DNA of 64,000 nucleotides from Fimousia sp045616445. GTDB lineage: Bacteria; Bacillota; Clostridia; Lachnospirales; Lachnospiraceae. Location: the NCBI GenBank assembly GCA_045616445.1, contig JAZLGR010000026.1, forward strand, positions 124,001 to 188,000. Reading direction: 5' to 3'. The first letter of the stretch is position 1, and each line of letters starts with the position of its first letter. Both the position numbers and the translations under genes were made by a program. The notes below the pieces were generated by a model, which did not search any database, had not been told where the DNA came from, and was given only the letters and a program-made list of their open reading frames with translations. Of the stretch, positions 50,468 to 58,779 are shown one piece after another.

Positions 50468-50621
50468 TCACTACCACTATCTATTCTTTTTTCATCAAAA
50501 AGTGGCATCCCTTGTGGCAAAACATCATCTTTCTCTCTTGAAAACCCCAGATATGATATCCGCGGCCTAGCCCCTCCCAGAACAGATCACCACCAACCCA
50601 CCATTCATTCTCAAACTCACT
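50468..50621. other. Gap without a supported gene
   Basis: About 150 bases between R4 and the next terminator. A 65-codon leftward frame crosses it but has no ribosome binding site and runs through the terminator hairpin. No promoter or RNA gene was recognised. Confidence 0.5.
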
Positions 50622-50663
50622 AAAAAAAGCCCTCTCCGGCGAACTCTTTCGCCAGAAAGGACT
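50622..50663 (-). terminator. Terminator after the LOG / membrane protein operon
   Basis: On the minus strand AGTCCTTTCTGGCGAA pairs with TTCGCCGGAGAGGGCT (a few mismatches) around AGAG and is followed by seven T, about 90 bases past the stop codon. Confidence 0.85.
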
Positions 50664-50754
50664 ATTCTCATCATTCATTCATGAAATAATCAACATTTCT
50701 ATTTCTAAAAATTCTACATATTCTAACCAGTCTATATATTCACCCTATTCCACT

Positions 50755-51429
50755 TCACATCAGCCCTAAGCCCATCACAATCATCCACATATAGGCGCAG
50801 GTCTTTGGAATCATCAGCATGCCGATGGCAGGCTTTTTCTTGCTTAAAACTGTCACTGGAAAATAACAGCCAAAGGACAGGATGATGGCATAAATCATGC
50901 GGTTCATATGCAGGTCTCCTGCATTGCCGGAGATAGCATATAAGATGATCACACCCAGGCCTGTTAAGGCGAACACGCCATTACGAATCAGGGACAGCTT
51001 CATATTACCTTCATCCCCAAGCCAGTTGTTCTGTGGCAACAAACAAACAACGATACGAATGATGGCTGAAACCCAGATCAATGCTACCACAGCCATTGGT
51101 GGCTGAAGTTCCGGGAAGGTAGCCTTCCATATATAAAGTAACAGCACATAGAAGATGGTCATAGTAATAGAAGAAATCTGTAATCCTCTTCCCATCTGTC
51201 TTTTTACTCTCTCATTCGGTCCCTTTAAGGCACGGATCACTCTTGGAACCAGATGGAATGCATCCCCGAAGCATAAGGTTAACGTCAGAATGCCATATAA
51301 GAGGAACAGTTCCCTTCCATGAGCCAAAACTAAAAATACAATTCCTGCAATCAGATCAAATCCCAGATAACCCACATCAAAGATTGCTTCCATGAGATCC
51401 GGCATTCTTGGTTTATAATTCATACTCAT
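50755..51429 (-). CDS. Integral membrane protein, function unknown
   Basis: A 224-residue polytopic protein with about seven hydrophobic segments spread over the whole length. There is a basic loop near residue 70 (GPNERVKRQMGRG). I do not recognise a characterised family. The ATG at 51429 overlaps the LOG gene stop codon (ATGA), and GGAG lies eight bases upstream inside that gene. Translation is therefore probably coupled to the LOG protein. The pair is preceded by the TetR regulator gene 13 bases further upstream. Confidence 0.7.
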   Translation of the reverse strand: MSMNYKPRMPDLMEAIFDVGYLGFDLIAGIVFLVLAHGRELFLLYGILTLTLCFGDAFHLVPRVIRALKGPNERVKRQMGRGLQISSITMTIFYVLLLYIWKATFPELQPPMAVVALIWVSAIIRIVVCLLPQNNWLGDEGNMKLSLIRNGVFALTGLGVIILYAISGNAGDLHMNRMIYAIILSFGCYFPVTVLSKKKPAIGMLMIPKTCAYMWMIVMGLGLM

Positions 51430-51962
51430 CCTATCAACTCCTTAATCTCGTCTAAATTCTTAGCAAAATGTACATTCCTCTGTCGTCTCTCGTCAGAAAG
51501 CTCCTTGTCGATCATCATCTGCATCAAATCTGCCAGCCCGTCATAATATCCATCCAAATTATAGAGGATGCACGGTGCATCGATCATATCCAGTGCTGTT
51601 AAGGACATTACTTCAGAGATTTCCTCCAGAGTCCCCGTTCCGCCTGGGAATGCGACAAATGCATCTCCCAGCTCGATCATCTTTTTCTTTCTCGTTGGCA
51701 TGTCTTCGGTGACGATCAGCTTCGTAATACCATCATGCTGCGCTTCCGCATCAACAAACATCTTCGGTTCAATACCGATTACTTCGCCTCCGGCATCCAA
51801 TGCACTGCTTGCCAGCAGGCCCATCAGCCCGACTTTGGATCCGCCATAGATTAAGGTATGTCCGCTTGCGCCAATCCATGCACCAAGCTCCTTAACCTTT
51901 TCCTTCAAGGCAGGATCATTGCCAAAGCCTGCCCCCAGATATACTGTAATATTCATACTCAT
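51426..51962 (-). CDS. LOG-family protein (TIGR00730; lysine decarboxylase-like fold)
   Basis: A 178-residue Rossmann-like enzyme of the LOG family. It removes ribose 5-phosphate from nucleoside monophosphates, known from cytokinin activation. The defining motif AFPGGTGTLEEISEV and the upstream GGSKVGLMGLLA are intact, as is MPTRKKKMIELGDAFV. In Firmicutes its physiological substrate is uncertain. AGGAG precedes the ATG. It sits between a TetR regulator gene (13 bases) and a membrane-protein gene (4-base overlap) in one operon. Confidence 0.9.
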   Translation of the reverse strand: MSMNITVYLGAGFGNDPALKEKVKELGAWIGASGHTLIYGGSKVGLMGLLASSALDAGGEVIGIEPKMFVDAEAQHDGITKLIVTEDMPTRKKKMIELGDAFVAFPGGTGTLEEISEVMSLTALDMIDAPCILYNLDGYYDGLADLMQMMIDKELSDERRQRNVHFAKNLDEIKELIG

Positions 51963-51975
51963 TTTCTCCTATATA

Positions 51976-52551
51976 TTATCCTATGAATGTCTTCTTCGTT
52001 CCCTCGATCAACTTATGGATCAGATATGCGATGTGCTCCGGCGTATCCTGGTTCTCGCCAGCAAGCCAGGTCTTAATCAGCCCCGCGCAGCCTGTGATAC
52101 AGAAGGAATAGATATAATTGATGTCCTCGATATTCTCCGGATACTTCTCATAGAAGCTCTCGATGGTTGCATTCTCTATAATCTTCTCAATCCCAATGAC
52201 AAAGGCATAATCCCCATGAGGCCCCAGCAGCGCATTACAGATTTCCTTATTCTCATACAGAATGTGGAATATTCGGTCGATCAGCGGATAATTCTGATCT
52301 CCTTTCATCGGGTCAAATGGTACTTCCTCCATTGCCAGTGTAATCTCATCCACAATCTCCCGTTCGATATGCTCCAACAGATCATAGATATCTTTATAAT
52401 GAAGATAGAAGGTGGAGCGGTTGATATCCACATAATCCACCAGCTCGGACACGGTAATCTCCTGGATGTTCTTCTCCTCCAGCAGATGGGCCAGCCCCTT
52501 TCGAAGCATATCTCTGGTACGCTTCACTCTTCGATCCACTCTTTTTTTCAT
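51976..52551 (-). CDS. TetR/AcrR-family repressor
   Basis: A 191-residue regulator. The N-terminal helix-turn-helix reads TVSELVDYVDINRSTFYLHYKDIYDLLEHIE, characteristic of the TetR_C_7/YhgE-associated subgroup. The C-terminal ligand domain is unassigned. AGGAG places the start at ATG 52551; a TTG two codons upstream is less likely. It is divergent from the YhgE/Pip gene, with an imperfect palindrome between them, and upstream of the LOG gene. It likely controls both directions. Confidence 0.9.
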   Translation of the reverse strand: MKKRVDRRVKRTRDMLRKGLAHLLEEKNIQEITVSELVDYVDINRSTFYLHYKDIYDLLEHIEREIVDEITLAMEEVPFDPMKGDQNYPLIDRIFHILYENKEICNALLGPHGDYAFVIGIEKIIENATIESFYEKYPENIEDINYIYSFCITGCAGLIKTWLAGENQDTPEHIAYLIHKLIEGTKKTFIG

Positions 52552-52688
52552 GGTCAACTCCTCATTTCTATTTTCTTTTATCGACAGATTCGCCTGAAGT
52601 GTCCATTACTCGACAAATACTCCCGACATTAACGGTTGTAACCATTTTTCACCATCAGTATAATACAAATCGTAAAGAAAAACAACAC

Positions 52689-52708
52689 AGTGTCTATAAT
52701 TACACACT
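52689..52708. promoter_or_regulatory. Candidate TetR-type operator over the yhgE -10 region
   Basis: AGTGTCTATAATTACACACT: arms AGTGTxTA and TAxACACT are symmetric around a 4-base centre. The TATAAT inside (52695-52700) could be the -10 box of the rightward YhgE gene; its -35 is weak. Additional TTATCGACA and TGTCGATAA half-sites lie near 52578 and 52710. Confidence 0.45.
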
Positions 52709-52745
52709 ATGTCGATAATAATTCATAGAAACGAGGTGTATCAAC

Positions 52746-55553
52746 ATGTTACTGAATGAATGGAAATCTTTGTGGAAGAACAAGATGATGCTCCTGGCCG
52801 TGGTAGGGATTGTCCTCATCCCCCTGATTTATGCAGGAACATTTGTCGGGTCCTTACTTGACCCTTACGGTTCCATCGACCAGCTTCCGGTGGCAGTGGT
52901 CAACGAGGACAAGCCTTGCAAGTACGAAGGCAAAACCCTGACGATTGGCGACGATTTGATCGATGAGCTGAAAGAAAATGATTCCCTCCAGTTCAACTTC
53001 GTCGACAAAGACGTGGCAGAACAAGGGCTGAAGAACGGAACCTTCTATATGGTCATCACCATTCCAAAGGATTTTTCCAAAAACTCCACCACACTGATGG
53101 ACGACAATCCAACAAAAATGGAATTAAAATACGAAACCAATCCGGGAACCAACTTCATCGCTTCTAAGATGAGTGAATCCGCATTGGTAAAGATTAAGGA
53201 TAAAGTACAGGAATCCGTAGTAAAATCCTATGCGGAAACAGTATTTGACTCTTTACAGGATGCAGGGGATGGTCTTGCAGATGCTTCCGACGGTGCCGGT
53301 AAGTTAAAGAACGGTGCCAAGAAGGCGGCAGAAGGTAACCAGACCATCACTAAAAACTTAAAAACTTTAGCAGCAGGCTCTATCACCTTATCTGATGGTA
53401 CCAAAGCATTAAAATCCGGTGCCTCCGACTTATCCAAAGGCTTAAAGACCTATACCAATGGCGTGAGCACCATCAATAAGGAATCCCCAGAACTGGTAAA
53501 TGGCGTAGACACGCTGAATAAAGGCGCTCAAACCTTAACCGACGGCACAAAGACATTGGAAGCAGGAACAGAGGAGTATGTGACAGGGGTGAATACATTA
53601 GCAGGCGGTCTTTTAGGTGACGGAACCGAGAAAAATCCGGGCTATCTTGCAGGTACAGCCCAGCTGGCAGATGGAATCAATCAGCTGACTCCATTAGAAT
53701 CCGGTCTTCCTGTGGTATCTGACGCCATCTCCCAGTTAACAGAAGGAACTTCCGATGAATCTGCCCTCTATCAGGGTGCCACACAGGTATCTGGTGGACT
53801 TTCCCAGGTCATTGCAGGTGTAAAACAGCTTCAGGCAGCAGGTTCTGATGAGTCCTTAAAACAGCTTTCTGCCGGATTAACCGCTGCTTCTGCAACTATG
53901 AAGAGTGCAGGTACTAAGATTGCAACAGCAAGCGGCGATATTGGTGCTGCCAAAGAAGCCCTTACTTCATCCATCAAAGGCATCGACCAGGCGAACAGTG
54001 CCATCGATTCTGCCAACAATGATATCGATGATGCATATGATGCAGCAAAGAAAAACTTAAAATCAGCCATCATTTCCACAGATGGACTGGAAGGCCAGGA
54101 GAAGGAAGCAGCCCAGAAGGCAAATGCGATTCTCAACGACGCATTAGATTCTCTTAATCAGCCTTCTAAGATTGATGGCATCGCTAATGTAAATACACAG
54201 AAAGAAACATTAACTTCCATTAAAGAAGATCTTGATCAACAGTCTCTGGCTGTAGAGGCTGGAACCCTTAGCAAGATTGGCGAACAGTTAGGCGGTGTGT
54301 CCATGCCGGCAGATCCATTTGACGATCTGATCACTAATCTGACGGCTCTGCAGACAGGCGCAGCGAAAGTCGCTGGCGGTATCAAAACGGTAAATGGCAA
54401 CCTGTCCGCATTAAATCAGGCCACTGCATCCTTCCCAGCCGTTGCAAAGGGCATCGGTCAGTTAACGAAGGGCGCAGATGCTCTGGTATCCAATAACGAA
54501 GTATTAAGTGCAGGTGCGAAAGCCCTGGCTTCTAATGGAAGCGCATTAAAAGCTGGTGCCAAGGCACTTTCTAACGGAAGCAAAGAACTATCCGCCGGAA
54601 CCTCCGAGTTATCTAAAGGTGCTGGCACACTGGCAAAGGGGGTTCAGACACTGGCTTCCAATAATAAAAAGTTAAATTCCGGCGCTGCTGCGCTAGCAAA
54701 TGGCGCAGGCAAGCTGAATGATGGTGCAGATTCCATTGCTGACGGCTCTAAAAAGCTGGCTGATGGTTCCGAAACCCTTGGAGATGGCATCGACAAGATG
54801 GCAGACGGTTCTGCTGAATTAAAGGATGCATTAAAAGAGGGGGCAGACAAGATTCATGACAAGAAAACAGACGAACACAACTATCAGATGTTTGCTGCAC
54901 CAATTACCGATCAGGAAACTAAGATTACTGATGTGAAGAACAACGGTCACGGTATGCTCCCATACATGATGTCCGTAGGGCTCTGGGTTGGCGCCCTTGC
55001 TTTCTGCCTGATCTATCCACTGATGCAGTATCAGGGCGAATTAAAATCCGGCTTATCCTGGTGGGCAAGCAAAGCAATGATCTTATATGCTGTTGGCATC
55101 TTACAGGCAGTGCTTCTTGTATCATTATTAACAGTATTTATCGGATTTGAACCGGCATTATTCGGTAAAACCATGTTAGTAGCTGTTTGTGCCTCCGCTG
55201 CCTTCATCTCAATCATGTATTTATTCAATGTGGTATTCGGCAAGCTTGGAAGCTTCATTATGTTAGTCTTCATGGTAATCCAGCTGGCAGGCTCCGCAGG
55301 AACCTATCCGGTTGAGATTTCTCCACACTTTGTCAGTGTGTTACACAAATATGTGCCATTTACCTACACAGTCGATGCGTTCCGACGTACCATTGCCGGT
55401 AGCGGTTCCATCAGACCTTGTCTCATGGTATTGGGCGGCATGTTCGTTGTTTGTACCTTACTTACAATCGTATCCTTCGTCATCAAGACCAAACGATTAA
55501 AGGATGGCAGATTCATCCTCTATTACTGGCTGGAAGAGAAGGGATTTGCATAA
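52746..55553 (+). CDS. YhgE/Pip domain-containing membrane protein
   Basis: A 935-residue membrane protein. One helix at about residues 13-37 is followed by the extracellular YhgE N-terminal domain (VAVVNEDKPCKYEGKTLTIGDDL). A roughly 500-residue stalk follows, of repeated ~7-residue units such as LSKGAGTLAKG, LADGSETLGDG, probably coiled coil. Six C-terminal helices (about 735-920) of ABC-2-like type end it. The family includes the Lactococcus phage infection protein Pip and type VII-associated relatives, and may act in export. AACGAGG precedes the ATG. It stands divergent from its likely TetR regulator. Confidence 0.9.
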   Translation: MLLNEWKSLWKNKMMLLAVVGIVLIPLIYAGTFVGSLLDPYGSIDQLPVAVVNEDKPCKYEGKTLTIGDDLIDELKENDSLQFNFVDKDVAEQGLKNGTFYMVITIPKDFSKNSTTLMDDNPTKMELKYETNPGTNFIASKMSESALVKIKDKVQESVVKSYAETVFDSLQDAGDGLADASDGAGKLKNGAKKAAEGNQTITKNLKTLAAGSITLSDGTKALKSGASDLSKGLKTYTNGVSTINKESPELVNGVDTLNKGAQTLTDGTKTLEAGTEEYVTGVNTLAGGLLGDGTEKNPGYLAGTAQLADGINQLTPLESGLPVVSDAISQLTEGTSDESALYQGATQVSGGLSQVIAGVKQLQAAGSDESLKQLSAGLTAASATMKSAGTKIATASGDIGAAKEALTSSIKGIDQANSAIDSANNDIDDAYDAAKKNLKSAIISTDGLEGQEKEAAQKANAILNDALDSLNQPSKIDGIANVNTQKETLTSIKEDLDQQSLAVEAGTLSKIGEQLGGVSMPADPFDDLITNLTALQTGAAKVAGGIKTVNGNLSALNQATASFPAVAKGIGQLTKGADALVSNNEVLSAGAKALASNGSALKAGAKALSNGSKELSAGTSELSKGAGTLAKGVQTLASNNKKLNSGAAALANGAGKLNDGADSIADGSKKLADGSETLGDGIDKMADGSAELKDALKEGADKIHDKKTDEHNYQMFAAPITDQETKITDVKNNGHGMLPYMMSVGLWVGALAFCLIYPLMQYQGELKSGLSWWASKAMILYAVGILQAVLLVSLLTVFIGFEPALFGKTMLVAVCASAAFISIMYLFNVVFGKLGSFIMLVFMVIQLAGSAGTYPVEISPHFVSVLHKYVPFTYTVDAFRRTIAGSGSIRPCLMVLGGMFVVCTLLTIVSFVIKTKRLKDGRFILYYWLEEKGFA

Positions 55554-55556
55554 CAA

Positions 55557-55590
55557 AAAGGAGCTACTGCATCGCTGCAATAGCTCCTTT
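55557..55590. terminator. Bidirectional terminator
   Basis: AAAGGAGCTACTGCA pairs with TGCAATAGCTCCTTT (one mismatch) between the convergent YhgE and TetR genes. Confidence 0.8.
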
Positions 55591-55629
55591 ATTTATGAAT
55601 ATCTAATAAATCTCTATCTGTATCCCAAT

Positions 55630-56247
55630 TTACTTTCCATAAATCTTAAAGAACTGCTGAATATGTCGATCGATCAATTCCATAGCTTCCCCTTCTCTCT
55701 CCGGTTCGCGGTCGCAAAGATTGATCCACATGGAGATTGGCCATGCAAGCTGTGCCGCCATAATATCTGCATCTTCATCCTTTAAGATGCCCTGTCTGAC
55801 CAGGAATTTCACAAGGCCGGTATTGTAACGTAACACGTCCTCATAGCTCTGCTTGGACTGGACTTTTTTCAAGGTTTCATTCTGGAACTGTTCGATGGTT
55901 AACAGCTTTCGAATCTTGCTGATTCTTGGATCATGAATGATATATCTTGCCTGCCCCTTAACCATTGCGCCCACATCCTGGGCTGTCATATGCATCTTAT
56001 CTTTTGTAAATTCCGGATCATCCCAATCTGCTCTTACAAAGATGGAATGGGCATCGAATTCTTTGGTTAAAACCTCAATTAAGGTATCCAAAATATCCTG
56101 TTTGCTTTTATAGTGACTGTAAAGGGATGCCTTGCGAACCCCCACTGCCTGCGCAATCTGAGAAATGCTGGTCGCTTCGTATCCTTTTTGTGAAAACAGA
56201 TCCAATGATACTTCAAGAATCTGATCTTTTGTACTTACTTTTTCCAT
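55630..56247 (-). CDS. TetR/AcrR-family regulator
   Basis: A 205-residue repressor-type protein. The DNA-binding helices are in GYEATSISQIAQAVGVRKASLYSHYKSKQDILDTLI. The C-terminal domain is typical of TetR proteins sensing small hydrophobic molecules. The start follows GAGGG at a rather long spacing. It lies 44 bases downstream of the erythromycin-esterase-like gene and likely regulates that unit. The inducer is unknown. Confidence 0.9.
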   Translation of the reverse strand: MEKVSTKDQILEVSLDLFSQKGYEATSISQIAQAVGVRKASLYSHYKSKQDILDTLIEVLTKEFDAHSIFVRADWDDPEFTKDKMHMTAQDVGAMVKGQARYIIHDPRISKIRKLLTIEQFQNETLKKVQSKQSYEDVLRYNTGLVKFLVRQGILKDEDADIMAAQLAWPISMWINLCDREPEREGEAMELIDRHIQQFFKIYGK

Positions 56248-56291
56248 AAACTAATTACCCTCTGTTTTTTCTTTGCCAGGATGTTCTCTCT

Positions 56292-57548
56292 TTAATATTC
56301 CAACAATGTAAATGGAGTTGCTTCGTAGACGAATATCATGCCATCGTATAAATCTCTGGCAGGTACATTTACACGGACAGAATTCGGTGCAAGCTGATTC
56401 AGGAAGGAATATCCTTCGCCAAGAGACCCCGTATACATCTTGTTATGCACCAGATTATTGAGACGCTCGTTGTCTTTCACATCGTCAAATCTCAGATAGT
56501 AGGTGCCCTGCTGCTTCGCCTGATATGCCAAAGGATCTGCGGAGCAAAACTTGTGATTGCCTCTGCCCTTTGCAGAATTCATGCTGCAGGTTGTCTTAAA
56601 ATAATCGGTGCCGATGACGAAATACTCATCCCCAAGGTCTTCCTTCAGGTAGGCACCCATGGTTTTGACGTATGAGCCTGCATATCCCACATGACCGTTG
56701 TGGCCCATCACCACGATTGGATAGCCTACAGCGTTGGAAATGTCTTCGACATTGTCCTTCATGGCCTGATCGCGGAAGGTACCATAACCGTTGGAATCAC
56801 TTAATGAAATCGCTGCCAGCTTTTTGGTAGTAAATACATTGTCGATGCATGTGATGACTTTGTCGATGTCATCGTAATTTTTATACTGATCTTTCTTCAG
56901 TTCTTTTTTGTAAGCCTTCAGGTCAGCAAATAACTGCTTTGCCTTCTTATTTTTCAGTTTATAAGGCTTTTTCACGTAGCTTTCAATGGCATCCGAGGAA
57001 ATGTTGATGCCATGCTTCTTCACATAGGCATCGATCATATACACTGCCTGTTCCGGATTCTGGAGATCATATCCGTAGAATTCCAGCTTTCCATCTCTGG
57101 ACTGCTCATTGTATTCCTTCATCCATTCAATGAGAGCCTTGGTTTCTTCTGTATGGTAAATACCGAAAGAGATATGGGAGAAGAGTTCTTCAATGCTCAT
57201 GTCACTCTTTCCGCAGATATAGTCATTGATCAGCACGCCTTCGCCGTAATCTAATTCAAATGCAACTGCGCTAATTCCATTGTCCCTGACTAAAGTCTTC
57301 AGTACATCCAGTTTTAACTGCTGAAATTCCTTGTTGCCGTGGGCCGCTTCACCAAAACCGATGACTTTTACGTCTTTATTCACTAACTCATCCTCTACTG
57401 TCATGGCATATTCGCTGACTTCATCAATCTTCTTGGATGCATCGAAGACTGGTTTGTAGATGCGAATCATGGTAATTAAGATCATGCCAAGAATGAATGC
57501 GATGATGATTTCTACGATATATTTTACAACTCTCAATAATCCCTTCAT
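56292..57548 (-). CDS. Membrane-anchored erythromycin esterase-family protein
   Basis: A 418-residue protein with an N-terminal membrane anchor (about residues 8-30) and an extracellular Ere-like hydrolase domain. The catalytic loop VIGFGEAAHGNKEF, FELDYGEG and VMGHNGHVGYAG correspond to conserved active-site positions of the erythromycin esterase superfamily. Most chromosomal homologues are not resistance enzymes, and the anchored form here argues for a surface hydrolase with unknown substrate. The start at 57548 follows AAAGGTG; the upstream GTG at 57557 lies in that site. Followed by a TetR gene. Confidence 0.85.
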   Translation of the reverse strand: MKGLLRVVKYIVEIIIAFILGMILITMIRIYKPVFDASKKIDEVSEYAMTVEDELVNKDVKVIGFGEAAHGNKEFQQLKLDVLKTLVRDNGISAVAFELDYGEGVLINDYICGKSDMSIEELFSHISFGIYHTEETKALIEWMKEYNEQSRDGKLEFYGYDLQNPEQAVYMIDAYVKKHGINISSDAIESYVKKPYKLKNKKAKQLFADLKAYKKELKKDQYKNYDDIDKVITCIDNVFTTKKLAAISLSDSNGYGTFRDQAMKDNVEDISNAVGYPIVVMGHNGHVGYAGSYVKTMGAYLKEDLGDEYFVIGTDYFKTTCSMNSAKGRGNHKFCSADPLAYQAKQQGTYYLRFDDVKDNERLNNLVHNKMYTGSLGEGYSFLNQLAPNSVRVNVPARDLYDGMIFVYEATPFTLLEY

Positions 57549-57671
57549 TTTCTTCACCTTTCTTTGTATATGATATCTTTTCTCTATCTTGATTCCATTA
57601 TACCTACCTATCGTTAGGTAGTCAATAGGGTGCAGTTTATTTTTTTAAGCTAGCGTACAGCCTCAGCGAAC

Positions 57672-57750
57672 CTAATTAGACATTTTTCTAAATAGGTATT
57701 GACTTCGATATCTATTTAGAATATCATCTAATTAGATAAACATCTAATTA
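57672..57750. promoter_or_regulatory. Operator array for the sdpR-sdpI operon
   Basis: Five copies of a TCTAAWTAGA-like motif: CTAATTAGA (57672), TCTAAATAG (57687), TCTATTTAGA (57711), TCTAATTAGA (57727, inside the perfect palindrome ATCTAATTAGAT 57726-57737) and TCTAATTA (57743). They surround the promoter and fit binding of a small ArsR-type repressor. Confidence 0.6.
57699..57727 (+). promoter_or_regulatory. Promoter of the sdpR-sdpI operon
   Basis: TTGACT at 57699-57704 and TATCAT at 57722-57727 with a 17-base spacer. Operator copies lie in the spacer and across the -10. Confidence 0.75.
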
Positions 57751-57814
57751 CTATCAAAACACAATCTGTTTGGCATTTATATACAAAGTGAATTTTGAGG
57801 AAAGGAGCATTGTC

Positions 57815-58099
57815 ATGAGCTTGAATCAAACCATGAAAGCCCTGTCAGATCCAACTCGAAGAGCAATCCTGAATTATTTGAAAGAAGGAAGTCTGACGGC
57901 TGGAGAGATCGCAGGGAAATTCGAGATGACATCGGCGACGATTTCACATCATTTGTCTATTTTGAAGAAAGCTGATTTAGTTAGCGAACAACGAGAAAAG
58001 AATTATATCTACTATAGTCTGAATGCTTCGGTCCTGGAAGAAGTATTTCTCTGGATCAGTGCATTGAAAGGAGATGTTTCAGATGACAAAAACAACTAA
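57815..58099 (+). CDS. sdpR: ArsR-family autorepressor (SdpR-like)
   Basis: A 94-residue winged-helix regulator. MKALSDPTRRAILNYLKEGSLTAGEIAGKFEMTSATISHHLSILKKADLVSEQREKNYIYYSL is an intact ArsR/SdpR DNA-binding domain without metal-binding cysteines. In Bacillus, SdpR represses its own operon and is held at the membrane by SdpI when the SdpC toxin is present. The next gene is an SdpI homologue, overlapping by 17 bases. The start at 57815 follows GGAAAGGAG. No sdpABC toxin genes are in the window. Confidence 0.88.
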   Translation: MSLNQTMKALSDPTRRAILNYLKEGSLTAGEIAGKFEMTSATISHHLSILKKADLVSEQREKNYIYYSLNASVLEEVFLWISALKGDVSDDKNN

Positions 58100-58718
58100 A
58101 AGAACACTTATTTTAACTACAATCGTTTGCCTGATTCCAATCATCGCAGGAATTCTCTTATACGATAAACTTCCGAATGAAATCGTAACCCACTGGGATG
58201 CACAAGGCAATCCGAACGGATGGAGCAGCAAGTTTGTTGGTGCCATCCTCTTCCCTGGAATTCTGGTGATCATCAATATTCTTTATCCATTCTTATTAAA
58301 GATTGATCCCGTACACAAGAATCAGTCCGACAAAGTGAAGAATATCGTCCACTGGATCATCCCGTTGATCAGTTTATTTGCCTCCTCCATCACCCTGGCT
58401 GCCGCTTTGGGTGCAGATGTGAAGATCGAGCTTTACGCCCCATTGCTCATGGGATTCATCTTTACCATCCTCGGCAATTATCTTCCTAAGATGAAGCAGA
58501 GCTACACCATGGGAATCAAGATCCCATGGACCTTACACGATGAAGAAAACTGGAACAAAACCCACCGCATGGCAGGTTTCTTATGGGTTATCTGTGGTAT
58601 CCTTATGATCATCACAGCCTTCTCTCCAATACCATTTGAATGCTTTTTCGGCATTATCACAATCGCTATTGCCGTTCCAATCGTGTATTCCTTTATGATC
58701 TATAAGAAGAATCTGTAA
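58083..58718 (+). CDS. sdpI: SdpI-family immunity/signal membrane protein
   Basis: A 211-residue membrane protein of about six helices. After the first helix comes the DUF1648 segment (LPNEIVTHWDAQGNPNGWSSK). The SdpI segment follows in the C-terminal half (LGNYLPKMKQSYTMGIKIPWTLHDEENWNKTHR). In Bacillus it gives immunity to SdpC and sequesters SdpR. AAAGGAG sets the start at 58083, inside the sdpR coding end. Presence without toxin genes suggests an immunity orphan or a different peptide ligand. Confidence 0.9.
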   Translation: MTKTTKRTLILTTIVCLIPIIAGILLYDKLPNEIVTHWDAQGNPNGWSSKFVGAILFPGILVIINILYPFLLKIDPVHKNQSDKVKNIVHWIIPLISLFASSITLAAALGADVKIELYAPLLMGFIFTILGNYLPKMKQSYTMGIKIPWTLHDEENWNKTHRMAGFLWVICGILMIITAFSPIPFECFFGIITIAIAVPIVYSFMIYKKNL

Positions 58719-58733
58719 TCTGATCCATTCAAA

Positions 58734-58763
58734 AAGGGTGCTGCCAACCAAGGCAACACCCTT
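58734..58763 (+). terminator. Terminator of the sdpR-sdpI operon
   Basis: AAGGGTGCTGCC pairs with GGCAACACCCTT (one mismatch) around a 6-base loop, followed by a pyrimidine-rich run, 15 bases past the stop codon. Confidence 0.8.
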
Positions 58764-58779
58764 CTTCTTTTCATTATAA

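Noticed and set aside
50481..50678. 65-codon leftward frame next to R4
   Set aside because: No ribosome binding site and it runs through a strong terminator hairpin. The composition looks random.
56292..57548. Macrolide-resistance determinant
   Set aside because: The fold is erythromycin esterase-like, but it is membrane-anchored and most chromosomal relatives have no shown macrolide activity. No resistance claim is made.
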